The position numbers and the translations under genes are program-made. From NCBI GenBank assembly GCA_026398895.1, contig JAPLRZ010000050.1, positions 62,001 to 126,000 on the forward strand: a DNA stretch of 64,000 nt, in the 5' to 3' direction. Below the pieces are notes generated by a model. The model saw only the letters and a program-made list of their open reading frames with translations, had not been told where the DNA came from and did not search any database. Shown here one piece after another: positions 43,810 through 52,995 of this stretch. The DNA is from Methylococcales bacterium. GTDB lineage: Bacteria; Pseudomonadota; Gammaproteobacteria; Methylococcales; Methylomonadaceae. Position 1 is the first letter of the stretch, and every line of letters begins with the position of its first letter.

Positions 43810-45216
43810 TTATTTGCTTATTTTAAGTGCCAAAAAGGCAGGATTACCACGATGCTGTATTAACACAGCAATCGATTTATCAACAGGCAAGGCATTGACC
43901 AATTTATCAAATTCTTCAACGCTGTTAATAGTTTGATTTTGAATGCGTAAAATCACATCGCCTTGTTGAATACCTGCTTCTTTGGCTGCTCCTTTTTCTA
44001 CTTCACGCACTAGCACGCCACCTTTTGGCACTTGCAATGCCTCTCTTTCTTCCGCATTCAGATCGCTAATTTTAATACCTAATTTATTGGAAGGCTTGGC
44101 TTCTGCTTTGGCTTGATGTATTTTTTTGTCTGCCTCAGGTAATAGCCCCACTTTGAAGGTGACGGTTTTGGTTTCGCCTTGGCGAATAACTTTTAAGGTA
44201 GCACTGTTGTTAATTGGTGTAACACCTACCAGCGGCGGCAAGTCTCCTGAGCTGATAATGGCTTGACCATTAAATTCAGTAATGATGTCACCAATTTGTA
44301 AATCAGTTTGTGAAGCAGGGCTATCGGGTACGATTCTAGCGACTAACGCGCCTTGTGGTGTTTTCATACCAAAGGATTCCGCCAGTTTTCGCGTTACATC
44401 TTGTATTTGTACTCCTAACCAGCCGTGAGTTGCTTTGCCGTTGACTTTTATTTGCTCAACCACATTCATGACTACGTCCATCGGAATCGAGAACGATAAG
44501 CCCATGAATCCACCCGTACGACTATAAATCTGTGAGTTGATACCCACCACTTTACCTTCCATATTAAACAAAGGACCGCCTGAGTTACCTGGATTGATGG
44601 CAACATCGGTTTGAATAAACGGCACATAATTACCACCAGGGAGACTGCGACCTTTGGCACTGACAATGCCTGCCGTTGCTGATTGCTCAAAGCCAAAGGG
44701 CGAACCTATCGCTAATACCCATTCACCTACTTTAAGTAATTCAGGCGAGCCGATGGTCACAGCAGGTAAATCAGTAGCTTCAACTTTTAACACTGCTACA
44801 TCAGTACGTTCGTCTGAACCTATCAGCTTAGCAACCAATTCTCTGCGGTCTGATAGTTTAACGAGGATTTCATCGGCATTTTTAACCACATGATGATTGG
44901 TTAATACATAACCATCTTTGGAAATAATAAAACCAGAGCCTAACGATTGCGAATCCTCATCGCCACCTTCATCTTCATCATCTGGATTTTGAAAGTGTTT
45001 AAATAGCTCTTCCATTTCGGGGGGCAGCCCTTCGGGTATCGCGGGTTGTTTTGCATTGTTGGTCTTAAGCTCAGGTTTAGCTTTGTGGGTAGTGCTGATG
45101 TTGACCACGGAAGCACCATTGACTTTTACCATGTCAGTAAAATCGGGCAATTGCGCTAACACTTGTTGGCTGACTAAAGTCAGCAAGAAAAAGCACCATT
45201 TAATAGCATTGAACAT
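43810..45216 (-). CDS. degP: Periplasmic serine endoprotease, DegP/MucD (HtrA) family
   Basis: From ATG 45216 the protein has a signal peptide (MFNAIKWCFFLLTLVSQQVLAQ). GGAG six bases upstream makes this start better than the ATG at 45267. The protease domain has VLTNHHVV (His), DERTDVAVLKV (Asp) and NPGNSGGPLFN (Ser), followed by two PDZ domains (HGWLGVQIQDVTRKLAESFG; GVLVREVEKGAAKEAGIQQGDVIL). An acidic DEDEGGDEDSQS loop lies near the start of the domain. It degrades or refolds misfolded envelope proteins. It is downstream of rpoE and its anti-sigma gene, as mucD follows algU in other gammaproteobacteria. Confidence 0.94.
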   Translation of the reverse strand: MFNAIKWCFFLLTLVSQQVLAQLPDFTDMVKVNGASVVNISTTHKAKPELKTNNAKQPAIPEGLPPEMEELFKHFQNPDDEDEGGDEDSQSLGSGFIISKDGYVLTNHHVVKNADEILVKLSDRRELVAKLIGSDERTDVAVLKVEATDLPAVTIGSPELLKVGEWVLAIGSPFGFEQSATAGIVSAKGRSLPGGNYVPFIQTDVAINPGNSGGPLFNMEGKVVGINSQIYSRTGGFMGLSFSIPMDVVMNVVEQIKVNGKATHGWLGVQIQDVTRKLAESFGMKTPQGALVARIVPDSPASQTDLQIGDIITEFNGQAIISSGDLPPLVGVTPINNSATLKVIRQGETKTVTFKVGLLPEADKKIHQAKAEAKPSNKLGIKISDLNAEEREALQVPKGGVLVREVEKGAAKEAGIQQGDVILRIQNQTINSVEEFDKLVNALPVDKSIAVLIQHRGNPAFLALKISK

Positions 45217-45476
45217 AAAATCTCCATTCTTTAACGGAATAAAATAATTGATTATAACGAATAACAATCGTCGGATATATCAGGGATATTGGACTGGCAT
45301 ACGGTAATTTGCCAGATGTAAAGGCGACGGCTAAATGAGCTGGAAACACCTATGCAAGATTGTAACTCATGGAAAGAAAATCATAAGGGCAAAAAATAGA
45401 TTTAAAAGCCCTTTTGACTGCTTATTCGCGATAAGTCTAGCCTAAGTCGAGAGTAATAGTGCAGAACAGGTGCTGC

Positions 45477-45677
45477 TTAATGATCTTTGTTATGGATTTG
45501 TGTCGCAAAATCAGTCGAAATCCATAAGAAATCATTGGTTTTTAGCGCGTGACTGACTACTGCATAACGCTTCAAGGTATCTTTCAATTCAGGTTGCGTT
45601 TGCATGACTTGTAACAAGCACAGCGTTTCATCATGATTTAGATCACCATCTAAGAATCGAGAAAATTTTTCATTCAT
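45477..45677 (-). CDS. Single-domain RseA/MucA-like anti-sigma factor
   Basis: This 66-residue protein matches only the N-terminal, sigma-binding domain of RseA (EKFSRFLDGDLNHDETLCLLQVMQTQPELKDTLKRYAVVSHALK). RseA and MucA usually have about 200 residues with a membrane helix and a periplasmic domain that DegS and RseP cleave. None of that is present: the frame ends, and only 260 bp remain before degP with no continuing frame. Its ATG overlaps the rpoE stop. It is either a soluble anti-sigma factor or a truncated gene. Confidence 0.8.
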   Translation of the reverse strand: MNEKFSRFLDGDLNHDETLCLLQVMQTQPELKDTLKRYAVVSHALKTNDFLWISTDFATQIHNKDH

Positions 45678-46279
45678 AGAAAATCACCACTGGTAAGTAG
45701 AGGGGTTAATGCGCTATCAAGGGCTTCACGCGCTCTAAAAATACGAGAGCGCACCGTGCCAATAGGGCAATTCATTGCGTGTGCAATTTCTTCATAACTC
45801 AAGCCATTAAATTCGCACAGTATAATAGCCACACGCATTTCTTCTGGTAATTCATCAATGGTTTTTTTAATGGTGGCGAGTATTTCTTGATTTAATAATG
45901 CCGTCTCTGGGGTTTCCATCTCTCGTAGCTGAGGAATATTTCCACAGGTTTCAGCCACCTCTATCTCTATTTGGCAGTCGAAATGTCTTCTTGATCGTGA
46001 TACTAAATTATTTTTTGCGGTATTAATAGCGATGCTGTATAGCCAAGTATAAAAAGTCGATTTGCCTCGAAAACTGCCGATAGCTCGATAGGCTTTAATA
46101 AATGTTTCCTGTGTCACATCCTGAGCTTCGTTAATATCTTTGACATAACGATTAACCACCTGAATAATTTTATGTTGGTATTTAATCACCAGAAGATCAA
46201 ATGCCAATTTATCCCCCTTTTGTGCGCGTAGCACCAGTTCTTGATCTGGTTGCTGGTTTTTTTTGGGGTAACTATTCAC
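45674..46279 (-). CDS. rpoE: RNA polymerase sigma-E factor
   Basis: The 201-residue ECF sigma factor has region 2 (LVLRAQKGDKLAFDLLVIKYQHKI; DVTQETFIKAYRAIGSFRGKSTFYTWLYSIAINTAKN) and region 4 (ELPEEMRVAIILCEFNGLSYEEIAHAMNCPIGTVRSRIFRAREAL). The close match to E. coli RpoE and AlgU, together with the anti-sigma and degP downstream and the divergent nadB, supports the name. It controls the envelope-stress response. Confidence 0.95.
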   Translation of the reverse strand: MNSYPKKNQQPDQELVLRAQKGDKLAFDLLVIKYQHKIIQVVNRYVKDINEAQDVTQETFIKAYRAIGSFRGKSTFYTWLYSIAINTAKNNLVSRSRRHFDCQIEIEVAETCGNIPQLREMETPETALLNQEILATIKKTIDELPEEMRVAIILCEFNGLSYEEIAHAMNCPIGTVRSRIFRAREALDSALTPLLTSGDFL

Positions 46280-46441
46280 GCAACGACACTTGAATAGCTA
46301 GACCGACAAAAGTAAATTTCATAAATTGTTACAGTATTATTACACTATGTGTGTGCTATCACGCTAAAAAGCGTTATTATCGCCAAATGGTGCTTACTAA
46401 GCTACCTCCTCCTTATATTAACTGAACTAATTTGCTTTATT

Positions 46442-48037
46442 ATGACTTATTCAAAAAATTACGATGTGCTTATTATTGGAAGCGGTGGAGCGGGCTTAAG
46501 TCTAGCTTTAAAACTAGCCGATCATGCAGTTCAGGTTGCTGTTTTATCAAAATTCGCCTTAACAGCAGGTAGCACTTTCTACGCACAAGGCGGTATATCC
46601 GCCGTTTTTGATGCGGGTGATTCTATTGAATCGCATATTGATGATACGTTAGACGCAGGTGCTGGCTTATGTAATCCAGACATTGTCAGGCTCACCGTCA
46701 CCCACGGCAAAAAATCAATTAATTGGCTACGCGAACAAGGCGTTGCGTTTACCGAAGAACAAAGCGCATCGGGTGAAATAAAACTGCATTTAAATCGGGA
46801 AGGTGGACATTCGCATCGGCGCATCGTCCATACTGCTGATGCTACGGGTAAAGCGGTGTCCTTGTCATTAATTGAACGCGCCAGAGAACACGCCAACATT
46901 GAATTATTTGAGCATCACAATGTAGTCGAACTTATTACCAGACCTGATGACACTGGCAAACGCGTGGTAGGTGCTTATGTATTAGACGTTAAGCAACAAC
47001 AAGTCAAAACCATGACTGCGCGTGTTGTTGCACTCGCTACAGGTGGTGCAAGTAAAGTTTATTTATACAGCACTAATCCACAAAGTGCCACGGGTGATGG
47101 TATTGCCTTAGCGTGGCGAGCAGGCTGTAAAGTTAGTAACATGGAATTTATGCAGTTCCATCCAACCTGTTTATACCATCCTCATGCGCAATCTTTTTTA
47201 ATCAGTGAAGCAGTCAGAGGCGAAGGCGGTAAATTAATTTTGCCCGATGGTTCTGCCTTTATGCACAAATTTGATCCCAGAGCAGAACTCGCCCCGCGTG
47301 ATATAGTCGCCAGAGCTATCGATCATGAAATTAAAAAACGTGGTATCGATTGCGTTTACCTCGATATAAGTTACAAACCAGCGGAATTCGTGCTTGAACA
47401 TTTCCCTACTATTTACGAAACCTGTCTCAAATTTGATATAGACATCACTAAACAACCAATTCCCGTTGTACCAGCGGCGCATTACACCTGCGGCGGTGTG
47501 TTAACCGATAGTTATGCGCGTACCAATATTCACAATCTTTATGCGATTGGTGAAGTCGCCAGTACAGGCTTGCATGGAGCTAATCGCATGGCAAGCAACT
47601 CATTACTGGAATGTTTGGTATTTGCTGAACGCGCCAGTGAAGATATTTTACAAAAACTTGATTCAGTTGCCTCTGTGCCAGAAATTCCTGACTGGGATGA
47701 GTCAAAAGTCACTGACTCAGATGAAGAAGTCGTGGTATCACACAACTGGCATGAACTGCGCCGTTTTATGTGGGACTATGTGGGTATCGTAAGAAGCGAC
47801 AAACGCCTAGATCGTGCCATGAGTCGCGTTGAATTACTGCAAAAAGAAATCGCTGAATATTACGGTCATTTCCGTGTCACCAGTGACTTGCTGGAATTAC
47901 GCAATTTGGTGATTGTTGCCGAATTAATTATTCGTTGCGCTAAGCAACGTAAAGAAAGTCGAGGCTTACACTACACCCTAGACTATCCAGACACCGATGA
48001 CACCCAACCCCCACAAAATACTGTTTTAACACCTTAG
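46442..48037 (+). CDS. nadB: L-aspartate oxidase
   Basis: From ATG 46442 the protein has 531 residues, near the 540 of E. coli NadB. A GTG at 46349 would add a hydrophobic 31-residue extension not expected in this cytosolic enzyme. FAD-binding [21 protein letters not shown], the active-site [19 protein letters not shown]-type segment and [12 protein letters not shown], then [46 protein letters not shown] are diagnostic. It oxidises aspartate to iminoaspartate for NAD synthesis. nadA and nadC are not adjacent. Confidence 0.95.
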   Translation: MTYSKNYDVLIIGSGGAGLSLALKLADHAVQVAVLSKFALTAGSTFYAQGGISAVFDAGDSIESHIDDTLDAGAGLCNPDIVRLTVTHGKKSINWLREQGVAFTEEQSASGEIKLHLNREGGHSHRRIVHTADATGKAVSLSLIERAREHANIELFEHHNVVELITRPDDTGKRVVGAYVLDVKQQQVKTMTARVVALATGGASKVYLYSTNPQSATGDGIALAWRAGCKVSNMEFMQFHPTCLYHPHAQSFLISEAVRGEGGKLILPDGSAFMHKFDPRAELAPRDIVARAIDHEIKKRGIDCVYLDISYKPAEFVLEHFPTIYETCLKFDIDITKQPIPVVPAAHYTCGGVLTDSYARTNIHNLYAIGEVASTGLHGANRMASNSLLECLVFAERASEDILQKLDSVASVPEIPDWDESKVTDSDEEVVVSHNWHELRRFMWDYVGIVRSDKRLDRAMSRVELLQKEIAEYYGHFRVTSDLLELRNLVIVAELIIRCAKQRKESRGLHYTLDYPDTDDTQPPQNTVLTP

Positions 48038-48074
48038 GGCGGGCAATGCTTTACCAACGGTGGGTTAGATATTA

Positions 48075-48142
48075 ATGACTGCCAGTCCTTTAAAGGACTG
48101 GCAGTCATGCTAACCTTTCAGGTTTTAAAAACCTGAAAGGTT
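48075..48142. repeat. Two adjacent palindromes after nadB
   Basis: 48075-48108 is a perfect 34-bp palindrome with 17-base arms (ATGACTGCCAGTCCTTT and its complement). 48112-48142 is a 15-bp-arm hairpin AACCTTTCAGGTTTT/AAAACCTGAAAGGTT related to 30958-30988. They may terminate nadB transcription. Confidence 0.8.
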
Positions 48143-48181
48143 TCTTCACTTATTTCCCCGTCAATAAATGCTTTCTCTGGA

Positions 48182-48388
48182 TTAGGTAATTTTTCCATTG
48201 TTTCTTAATAACATCGCTTTGTGGCTAATATCTTCTATAGATAAATTTTCATTTAATCCTTGCCGCCATTTTGTATAGTCAAAAGGTTCGCGTTGAATGA
48301 GGGTAATAAATCTTTCGGTTTCAACATCACCTAGATATTCGCTAAGTAATGCGATAGCTTTTGATTTTATTTCTGTGTCGGTTATCAT
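48182..48388 (-). CDS. Small protein partner of the PIN-domain gene, putative antitoxin
   Basis: This is a 68-residue, mostly helical protein (TDTEIKSKAIALLSEYLGDVETERFITLIQREPFDYTKWRQGL). Its start overlaps the stop of the PIN-domain gene by ATGA. In such pairs the partner is usually the antitoxin; here it is downstream of the toxin-like gene, a reversed order. The family is not recognised by name. Confidence 0.7.
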   Translation of the reverse strand: MITDTEIKSKAIALLSEYLGDVETERFITLIQREPFDYTKWRQGLNENLSIEDISHKAMLLRNNGKIT

Positions 48389-48834
48389 GGAAAAACCTTT
48401 TTTATAAAGTTAATGGGGTCGCTAATTTCTAGTTCAGTAATTGCATTTGCTTTTTTGATTACTTTATCATCAGTAGTAAGAAAATAATCTGCTTTTGCAA
48501 AAATGGCACAGGCAATATGTAATGAATCCATTTTTTGTAGCCCTTTGCTATTTAACAGGAGAGCCGTTTTAATAATGCCTGTATTTTCTTCAATATCAGT
48601 TATGGCGTATTTTTTCCATTTCATGATTTGCTCTTGTCGTTCACGAAATGGATTTTTGCTGTTTTCATAGTCCAGAATATACGACCAGATAAGTTGATAA
48701 GTGCCGCGTCTAATTTCTTCCTGTATAGCCAGTTTTGCTTCAGTTTCTATTCTAATCCGTATATGCGATTGTTCGTCAAAAGGACGGTTAAATAGACAGT
48801 TATCTAAGTAAATTTTAATTTTGTTTTTTCGCAA
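48385..48834 (-). CDS. PIN-domain protein, putative toxin
   Basis: The 149-residue protein starts IKIYLDNCLFNRPFDEQ, with the first PIN Asp in LDNC, and later has LLLNSKGLQKMDSLHIACAIFAKADYFLTTDDKVIKKA, which provides MDSLHIA and TTDD acidic residues. This variant is common in PIN-like proteins linked to a 68-75-residue partner. It probably cleaves RNA; growth inhibition is inferred. Confidence 0.8.
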   Translation of the reverse strand: MRKNKIKIYLDNCLFNRPFDEQSHIRIRIETEAKLAIQEEIRRGTYQLIWSYILDYENSKNPFRERQEQIMKWKKYAITDIEENTGIIKTALLLNSKGLQKMDSLHIACAIFAKADYFLTTDDKVIKKANAITELEISDPINFIKKVFP

Positions 48835-48923
48835 TAAATAGACAATGAATATTTAGTTTTTCGGCTAATTATTGAATGAATTTTTTGTTTGTTCGTTTTC
48901 GCTTTTTAATATATGTATGACAT
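48835..48923 (-). pseudogene. Remnant of an antitoxin gene
   Basis: This sequence aligns with the first 85 bp of the intact antitoxin gene at 60266-60505 (shared stretches AAAGCGAAAACGA, TTAGCCGAAAA, CTAAATATTCATTGTC). The homologous ATG (48921-48923) is followed by TCATACATATATTAA, a stop at codon 6, plus indels. The upstream 48924-48960 is also shared with 60506-60540. Confidence 0.75.
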
Positions 48924-48954
48924 AGTCATTTCTTATGGGGATTTATATTATTTT

Positions 48955-48988
48955 GTTGGGTTGCTATTGCAGCTCAACCTATGCAGCT
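48955..48988. repeat. Degenerate GTTGGGTT-family hairpin
   Basis: GTTGGGTTGCTATTGCAGCTCAACC is a decayed copy of the hairpin at 23147 and 60537. Confidence 0.65.
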
Positions 48989-50633
48989 ATTTTAAGAACG
49001 AGATATTTGCACCAAGCATATCAAGGTCGGGCAGTTTATTTTTTTCTATAATTGGCATTTTAACTGTGCCACATAGATAGTAAGTTCCCGTATAGTTTTC
49101 AAAACAAGAGTCTCTGTCTTGTGATGGGTCACACAATATAGTGAGATTGTACCAACTAGAATTTTCTGTACCTTTAAGTTTTTTATAGGTTGTTGATATA
49201 GAGTTCCCTGTTGATATAACATCACTTATGACAAATATAATCTTCTTACCTTGAACGATATTTTTAAGCGTGTCATTAATTCTCTCAACATCATCGTATG
49301 AATCTCTTTGGCTTCTGACAGCAATACAACAATTACGAATATTTGTAGCAGCTCCCAATCTTGATGATAAGATTGCCCCCCACAAATCAACGCCTACTAA
49401 AAGACAGTTTTCTCGATTAATTCCTTGTGGTATTAATTCATTTATTTTTCCCTTGAAAGCCTTAATTACTTTTGAAAAAAATGAGTAATCTCCCAGCAAT
49501 CCTTGAGTAGATACCCACGAAAGCGAAGTTAATTCAGTATTTGTATCAAATCGACCAAATTGATATAGTTTTTTACTAATAATCTCATCATGAATACATT
49601 TTTCAAGTTCCGTAAAAATTACGCTAATTTTTATAGATGGAATTGGAATTATATCTATTTCATTTGATTTGGTATCAGCTATTTTTTTATCCTGTTCAAA
49701 TTTATTTTGACGATCATTACCAACAGGGTAAGCAATAACATTTTTTGACTCCCATTCACCTTCAAGACCAGTTCCATAATGACCAGAAAAACTATAAAAA
49801 TATAGTTTGGAAGTATTAAAATCATTTGCGAATACAATGCGTACTTGTGGTTGTATTTTAGAAATTGTTGTTGCTTTTATATTCAAACTACTGGCAACTG
49901 ATAAAACCCTAGTACCATTAATTATGGCATATTCGGGTCGATGTACATCACCCGAAAACCAAAAAGCCATATTGTTTACCGTAGATTTTGCGGATAATCT
50001 TTTATATAAATCACCACCATCATGCCAAATATGTTTTTCAGACCAACTACTGTCTTCTTCATCAAAAGGAGCTTGATTTTGAGTCTCATAACTCGCTGCT
50101 GGATGATGAGATAAGATAAATAAGTTATTAATTTTATGTTGTCTAACCTTAATAACAATATTATCTTTTGTAATTTTATCTAAAGGTGATGAGAAACCAT
50201 TTTTAAACGATGAACCAATAGAATCCAAGCATAATATGGCATCATTTTCAGTCATCTTATACAATTCAAATCTATCTCCATTAGTTAATAATTTTTTATT
50301 TTCATTAAATTGTTTAGAAAATTCTTTAAATTCACTAAGACTACCTGTTTTCCTATCAACATCATGATTACCATTAATAACGAATATATTATCTACTGAA
50401 ATTTTTAAGTTATCAGCCAGATGTTTTATAACATCAAAAGCATGGGAATAATTCTCCACTTTTGCATGATTTACTATATCACCAGTAACAAAAATATAGT
50501 CTACTGTAATCAGGTCGTCACTGATTTTTTGTATAAGAGATTCAAAATACTCTGGGTAATACGCAACCCTCAGTGCTTCTTCTACACCATTTGGTTCATT
50601 TATATGTAAATCTGTAATATGCAATATATTCAT
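48987..50633 (-). CDS. Calcineurin-like phosphoesterase fused to a phosphoribosyltransferase-like domain
   Basis: The 548-residue protein has an N-terminal metallophosphoesterase: ILHITDLHINE (Asp8, His10), FVTGDIVNHAK (Asp52), INGNHD (87-91), LFILSHHPA and FSGDVHRPEY. After a linker around residues 300-350, the C-terminal ~190 residues resemble type I phosphoribosyltransferases: LLVGVDLWGAILSSRLGAATN and the PRPP-loop-like IIFVISDVISTGNSIS. The two activities suggest making or breaking a nucleotide or nucleotide-derived signal. It ends the operon, three bases after the preceding gene. The function is unknown. Confidence 0.82.
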   Translation of the reverse strand: MNILHITDLHINEPNGVEEALRVAYYPEYFESLIQKISDDLITVDYIFVTGDIVNHAKVENYSHAFDVIKHLADNLKISVDNIFVINGNHDVDRKTGSLSEFKEFSKQFNENKKLLTNGDRFELYKMTENDAILCLDSIGSSFKNGFSSPLDKITKDNIVIKVRQHKINNLFILSHHPAASYETQNQAPFDEEDSSWSEKHIWHDGGDLYKRLSAKSTVNNMAFWFSGDVHRPEYAIINGTRVLSVASSLNIKATTISKIQPQVRIVFANDFNTSKLYFYSFSGHYGTGLEGEWESKNVIAYPVGNDRQNKFEQDKKIADTKSNEIDIIPIPSIKISVIFTELEKCIHDEIISKKLYQFGRFDTNTELTSLSWVSTQGLLGDYSFFSKVIKAFKGKINELIPQGINRENCLLVGVDLWGAILSSRLGAATNIRNCCIAVRSQRDSYDDVERINDTLKNIVQGKKIIFVISDVISTGNSISTTYKKLKGTENSSWYNLTILCDPSQDRDSCFENYTGTYYLCGTVKMPIIEKNKLPDLDMLGANISFLK

Positions 50634-50636
50634 GTA

Positions 50637-51632
50637 CTAATCCAGTGAGTAACTTAAATTATCTATACAACAATCACGAAGACTGACAAGACTATGAAGC
50701 CTCATATCGCTACCCAATGACTCTTGCTTAGTATATTTCCCAATAACAAAAGCGTGCCGAACTCTTCCACCCAGAAAATTACAATAAGCCGAAGCTATTT
50801 TAGCTTCCGTACCTGCGATTAAAAAATCCCCTATATATACACAATAACCTAAACCTAAATTTTGATCTCTATTGGGTGCTTCCAATATGTCATGACGCGG
50901 GCCAATATGATCAACAATATGTATTTTTGGACCTGATAAATAATGGAGTATTTCCCATACAGCACCAGCAATAGCTGCACCTCTAAGACTAACCGCAACA
51001 ATAGTATAAGAGTCTGGTCGTTCTTCCTGTACTACTCTATTTATTATTTCAGCAAGGAGAATAGCAACCCATCGAAACTTTAACGGATTTGAAATTAACA
51101 TAAACGCATTAAACTCGCCAGAAGCTATCAACGGAGTTGATGATAATCGTGTCTTGTTGTCAAATTCTTTGTAGGTTTCTTTTACTTCTTTTATTAACCA
51201 TTGTTTTTCTAATTCTAGCGCGTTACTTATAGTGTTTTTTACTGTTGAGCTGCAAAAACTTTTATTTATAAAACAATAACTTTCTGTATCTCCATCGCAA
51301 AAAGAATGTATATTTTTATGTTGGTTTTTATCTAAATGTTCAACAAAATGTTTTACGACGATTGACTTTTCATCAGTTGAGAAAAAAATAATATCCTTCT
51401 TTGTTGATAACAAATATTCTTTAATTGGATCAATAAAATGGTCGTCAATATCATTAATATCATTGCAATTAATTACAATTAACTTTGTGGTAGAAAGACC
51501 ATCCTTTTTCAGATGCTCAACAAAGTGTTCGCCATTGGATTGCGAAAGGATAGTAGGAGCAGAATCACACATCCAAGAAAACAACATCATACGGGTGTAA
51601 AAAAAGTCTTGGTGAGGTATAAAATAAATCAC
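50637..51632 (-). CDS. Phosphoribosyltransferase-like protein
   Basis: The 331-residue protein has a C-terminal region with YTIVAVSLRGAAIAGAVWEILHYLSG and GYCVYIGDFLIAGTEAKIASAYCNFLGG, the latter in the place of the PRPP-binding loop of orotate-type phosphoribosyltransferases (hydrophobic strand, acidic residue, then AGTE). The N-terminal ~170 residues are unlike anything I can name, with VVINCND-type alternating strands. It is the middle gene of the operon, 12 bp after the GHKL gene and 3 bp before the phosphoesterase gene. Confidence 0.75.
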   Translation of the reverse strand: MIYFIPHQDFFYTRMMLFSWMCDSAPTILSQSNGEHFVEHLKKDGLSTTKLIVINCNDINDIDDHFIDPIKEYLLSTKKDIIFFSTDEKSIVVKHFVEHLDKNQHKNIHSFCDGDTESYCFINKSFCSSTVKNTISNALELEKQWLIKEVKETYKEFDNKTRLSSTPLIASGEFNAFMLISNPLKFRWVAILLAEIINRVVQEERPDSYTIVAVSLRGAAIAGAVWEILHYLSGPKIHIVDHIGPRHDILEAPNRDQNLGLGYCVYIGDFLIAGTEAKIASAYCNFLGGRVRHAFVIGKYTKQESLGSDMRLHSLVSLRDCCIDNLSYSLD

Positions 51633-51644
51633 AAATAAAACCTC

Positions 51645-52694
51645 TTATAAATTAATTGGGATACTAAAAGAAACACGAGAACCCCTAATAGGGTTAGACC
51701 ATTTTCTAATATAACCGTTATCTCTATCACAATGCTCGGCTTTGTAAATTGTCTCTGGAAGTTTTGAAATTGAATATTCAGCACCATTTGCATCGAAATA
51801 TCCTATGAATTCATTCCAAATATTCTCGCGCCAAAATATTTCTCCAGCATTTGAAGCAATAGAAATACTCCCTCCAAGTTTTATAACCGTAGATATGGCT
51901 CTTTTTAAACCAAAACCATTTTCATTTATTACACTACAAAGGGCTATCGAAGTAATATCTGCGTTATCATTATTTAGTAAATTTAAATATACATTTTTTG
52001 AAAATAAACTACTTTTAAATCCAACACCAATATCAGAGATACTAATGGTTATTCTTTTTCCAGACCTTTGTATGCCTAGAAATGCCGCCGACTTACCCCA
52101 TAGTAATGAATTAATAGCAATTTCAGCACAAGTACGAGACATTACCAAAGCCAAGTTTTCTCCCAATTTTTGCTGATCTTTTTGAATAAACAGAGACTCG
52201 CATTTATCAATAATATCTGCTCGGTAGTTTTCTCGATGACGCTTTTTCCATTCAGATAATTGGTTTGCGTCACTAATATCAGGTAACTGAGATAACTGAT
52301 TATATGCAAGCAACTTTGTATTAGGATTTGTTTTACCTACTTCATGTCCTCCAATCTCATAGGGCCATTTAAAGAGATCATATGAATTAGCTATTTTAAA
52401 AAAACCTATATCTGATAAAAAACCAAAAATATTAGGATTCCAATCAATTAATACTGGTTGTGGGTATCCTACAAAATGACGCACTCTATGTGCTATTGCC
52501 AAGAAAAAAGAAATGGCAGCAATATTCATTTCTTTATCCCTTAGACTTCTAATATCCCAGTGAATTATTGATTGTTCGCCTCTTTTCCAACAATCATTGA
52601 ATTCCTGCAATCCTTTAGAAGTATGCTTATAAACAGAAGCAATTCCTTCTAGTCCACCTATATTAATATAAATCTCTTGTTTATCAGAAGGCAT
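51645..52694 (-). CDS. STAS-like/GHKL ATPase protein
   Basis: In this 349-residue protein, residues ~40-105 look STAS-like (SIIHWDIRSLRDKEMNIAAISFFLAIAHRVRH), and residues ~180-345 hold a GHKL ATPase domain: N box RTCAEIAINSLLWG (Asn195), G1 ISISDIGVGF (Asp221-x-Gly-x-Gly), G2 NENGFGLKRA and a final GSRVSFSIPI strand. There is no phospho-acceptor His helix, so it is not a classical sensor kinase; MORC/Hsp90-like conformational ATPases or anti-sigma-type kinases are alternatives. It is the first gene of the three-gene operon. Confidence 0.8.
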   Translation of the reverse strand: MPSDKQEIYINIGGLEGIASVYKHTSKGLQEFNDCWKRGEQSIIHWDIRSLRDKEMNIAAISFFLAIAHRVRHFVGYPQPVLIDWNPNIFGFLSDIGFFKIANSYDLFKWPYEIGGHEVGKTNPNTKLLAYNQLSQLPDISDANQLSEWKKRHRENYRADIIDKCESLFIQKDQQKLGENLALVMSRTCAEIAINSLLWGKSAAFLGIQRSGKRITISISDIGVGFKSSLFSKNVYLNLLNNDNADITSIALCSVINENGFGLKRAISTVIKLGGSISIASNAGEIFWRENIWNEFIGYFDANGAEYSISKLPETIYKAEHCDRDNGYIRKWSNPIRGSRVSFSIPINL

Positions 52695-52995
52695 TCATAA
52701 CTCCTTAAAATAGTTGTCAACATGATAGTCCTGTAGGTTGGAATAAGTCTGTTTGAGCGTAAGCGAAAGCAGCCGTTTCCAACAAACTATTCTGCACAAT
52801 ACCACACTTTGTCAGAAATACCCGCCCTGCACTACCGTTTGGCTTGGCTTTTGTGATAGTTTGCTTTATGTCACGCTCACGCTGTTTGGTGGCATACTTG
52901 CTTATTTTTGCTGTTGTGCTAAAAGCATTCTATGGTGTAATGAGAAAATTACGCGCTACAAGCGTAGGTTTTTTATTTTCGGGACACACAAAATC

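Noticed and set aside
46280-46441. Autoregulatory sigma-E promoter upstream of rpoE
   Set aside because: No pair of GAACTT-like and TCTGA-like boxes with 16-17 bp spacing was found in the divergent region.
52753-52995. N-terminal 81-residue extension of the small inner-membrane protein
   Set aside because: It overlaps a GTTGGAA-type repeat and lacks conservation-like features; ATG 52996 gives a normal membrane protein start.
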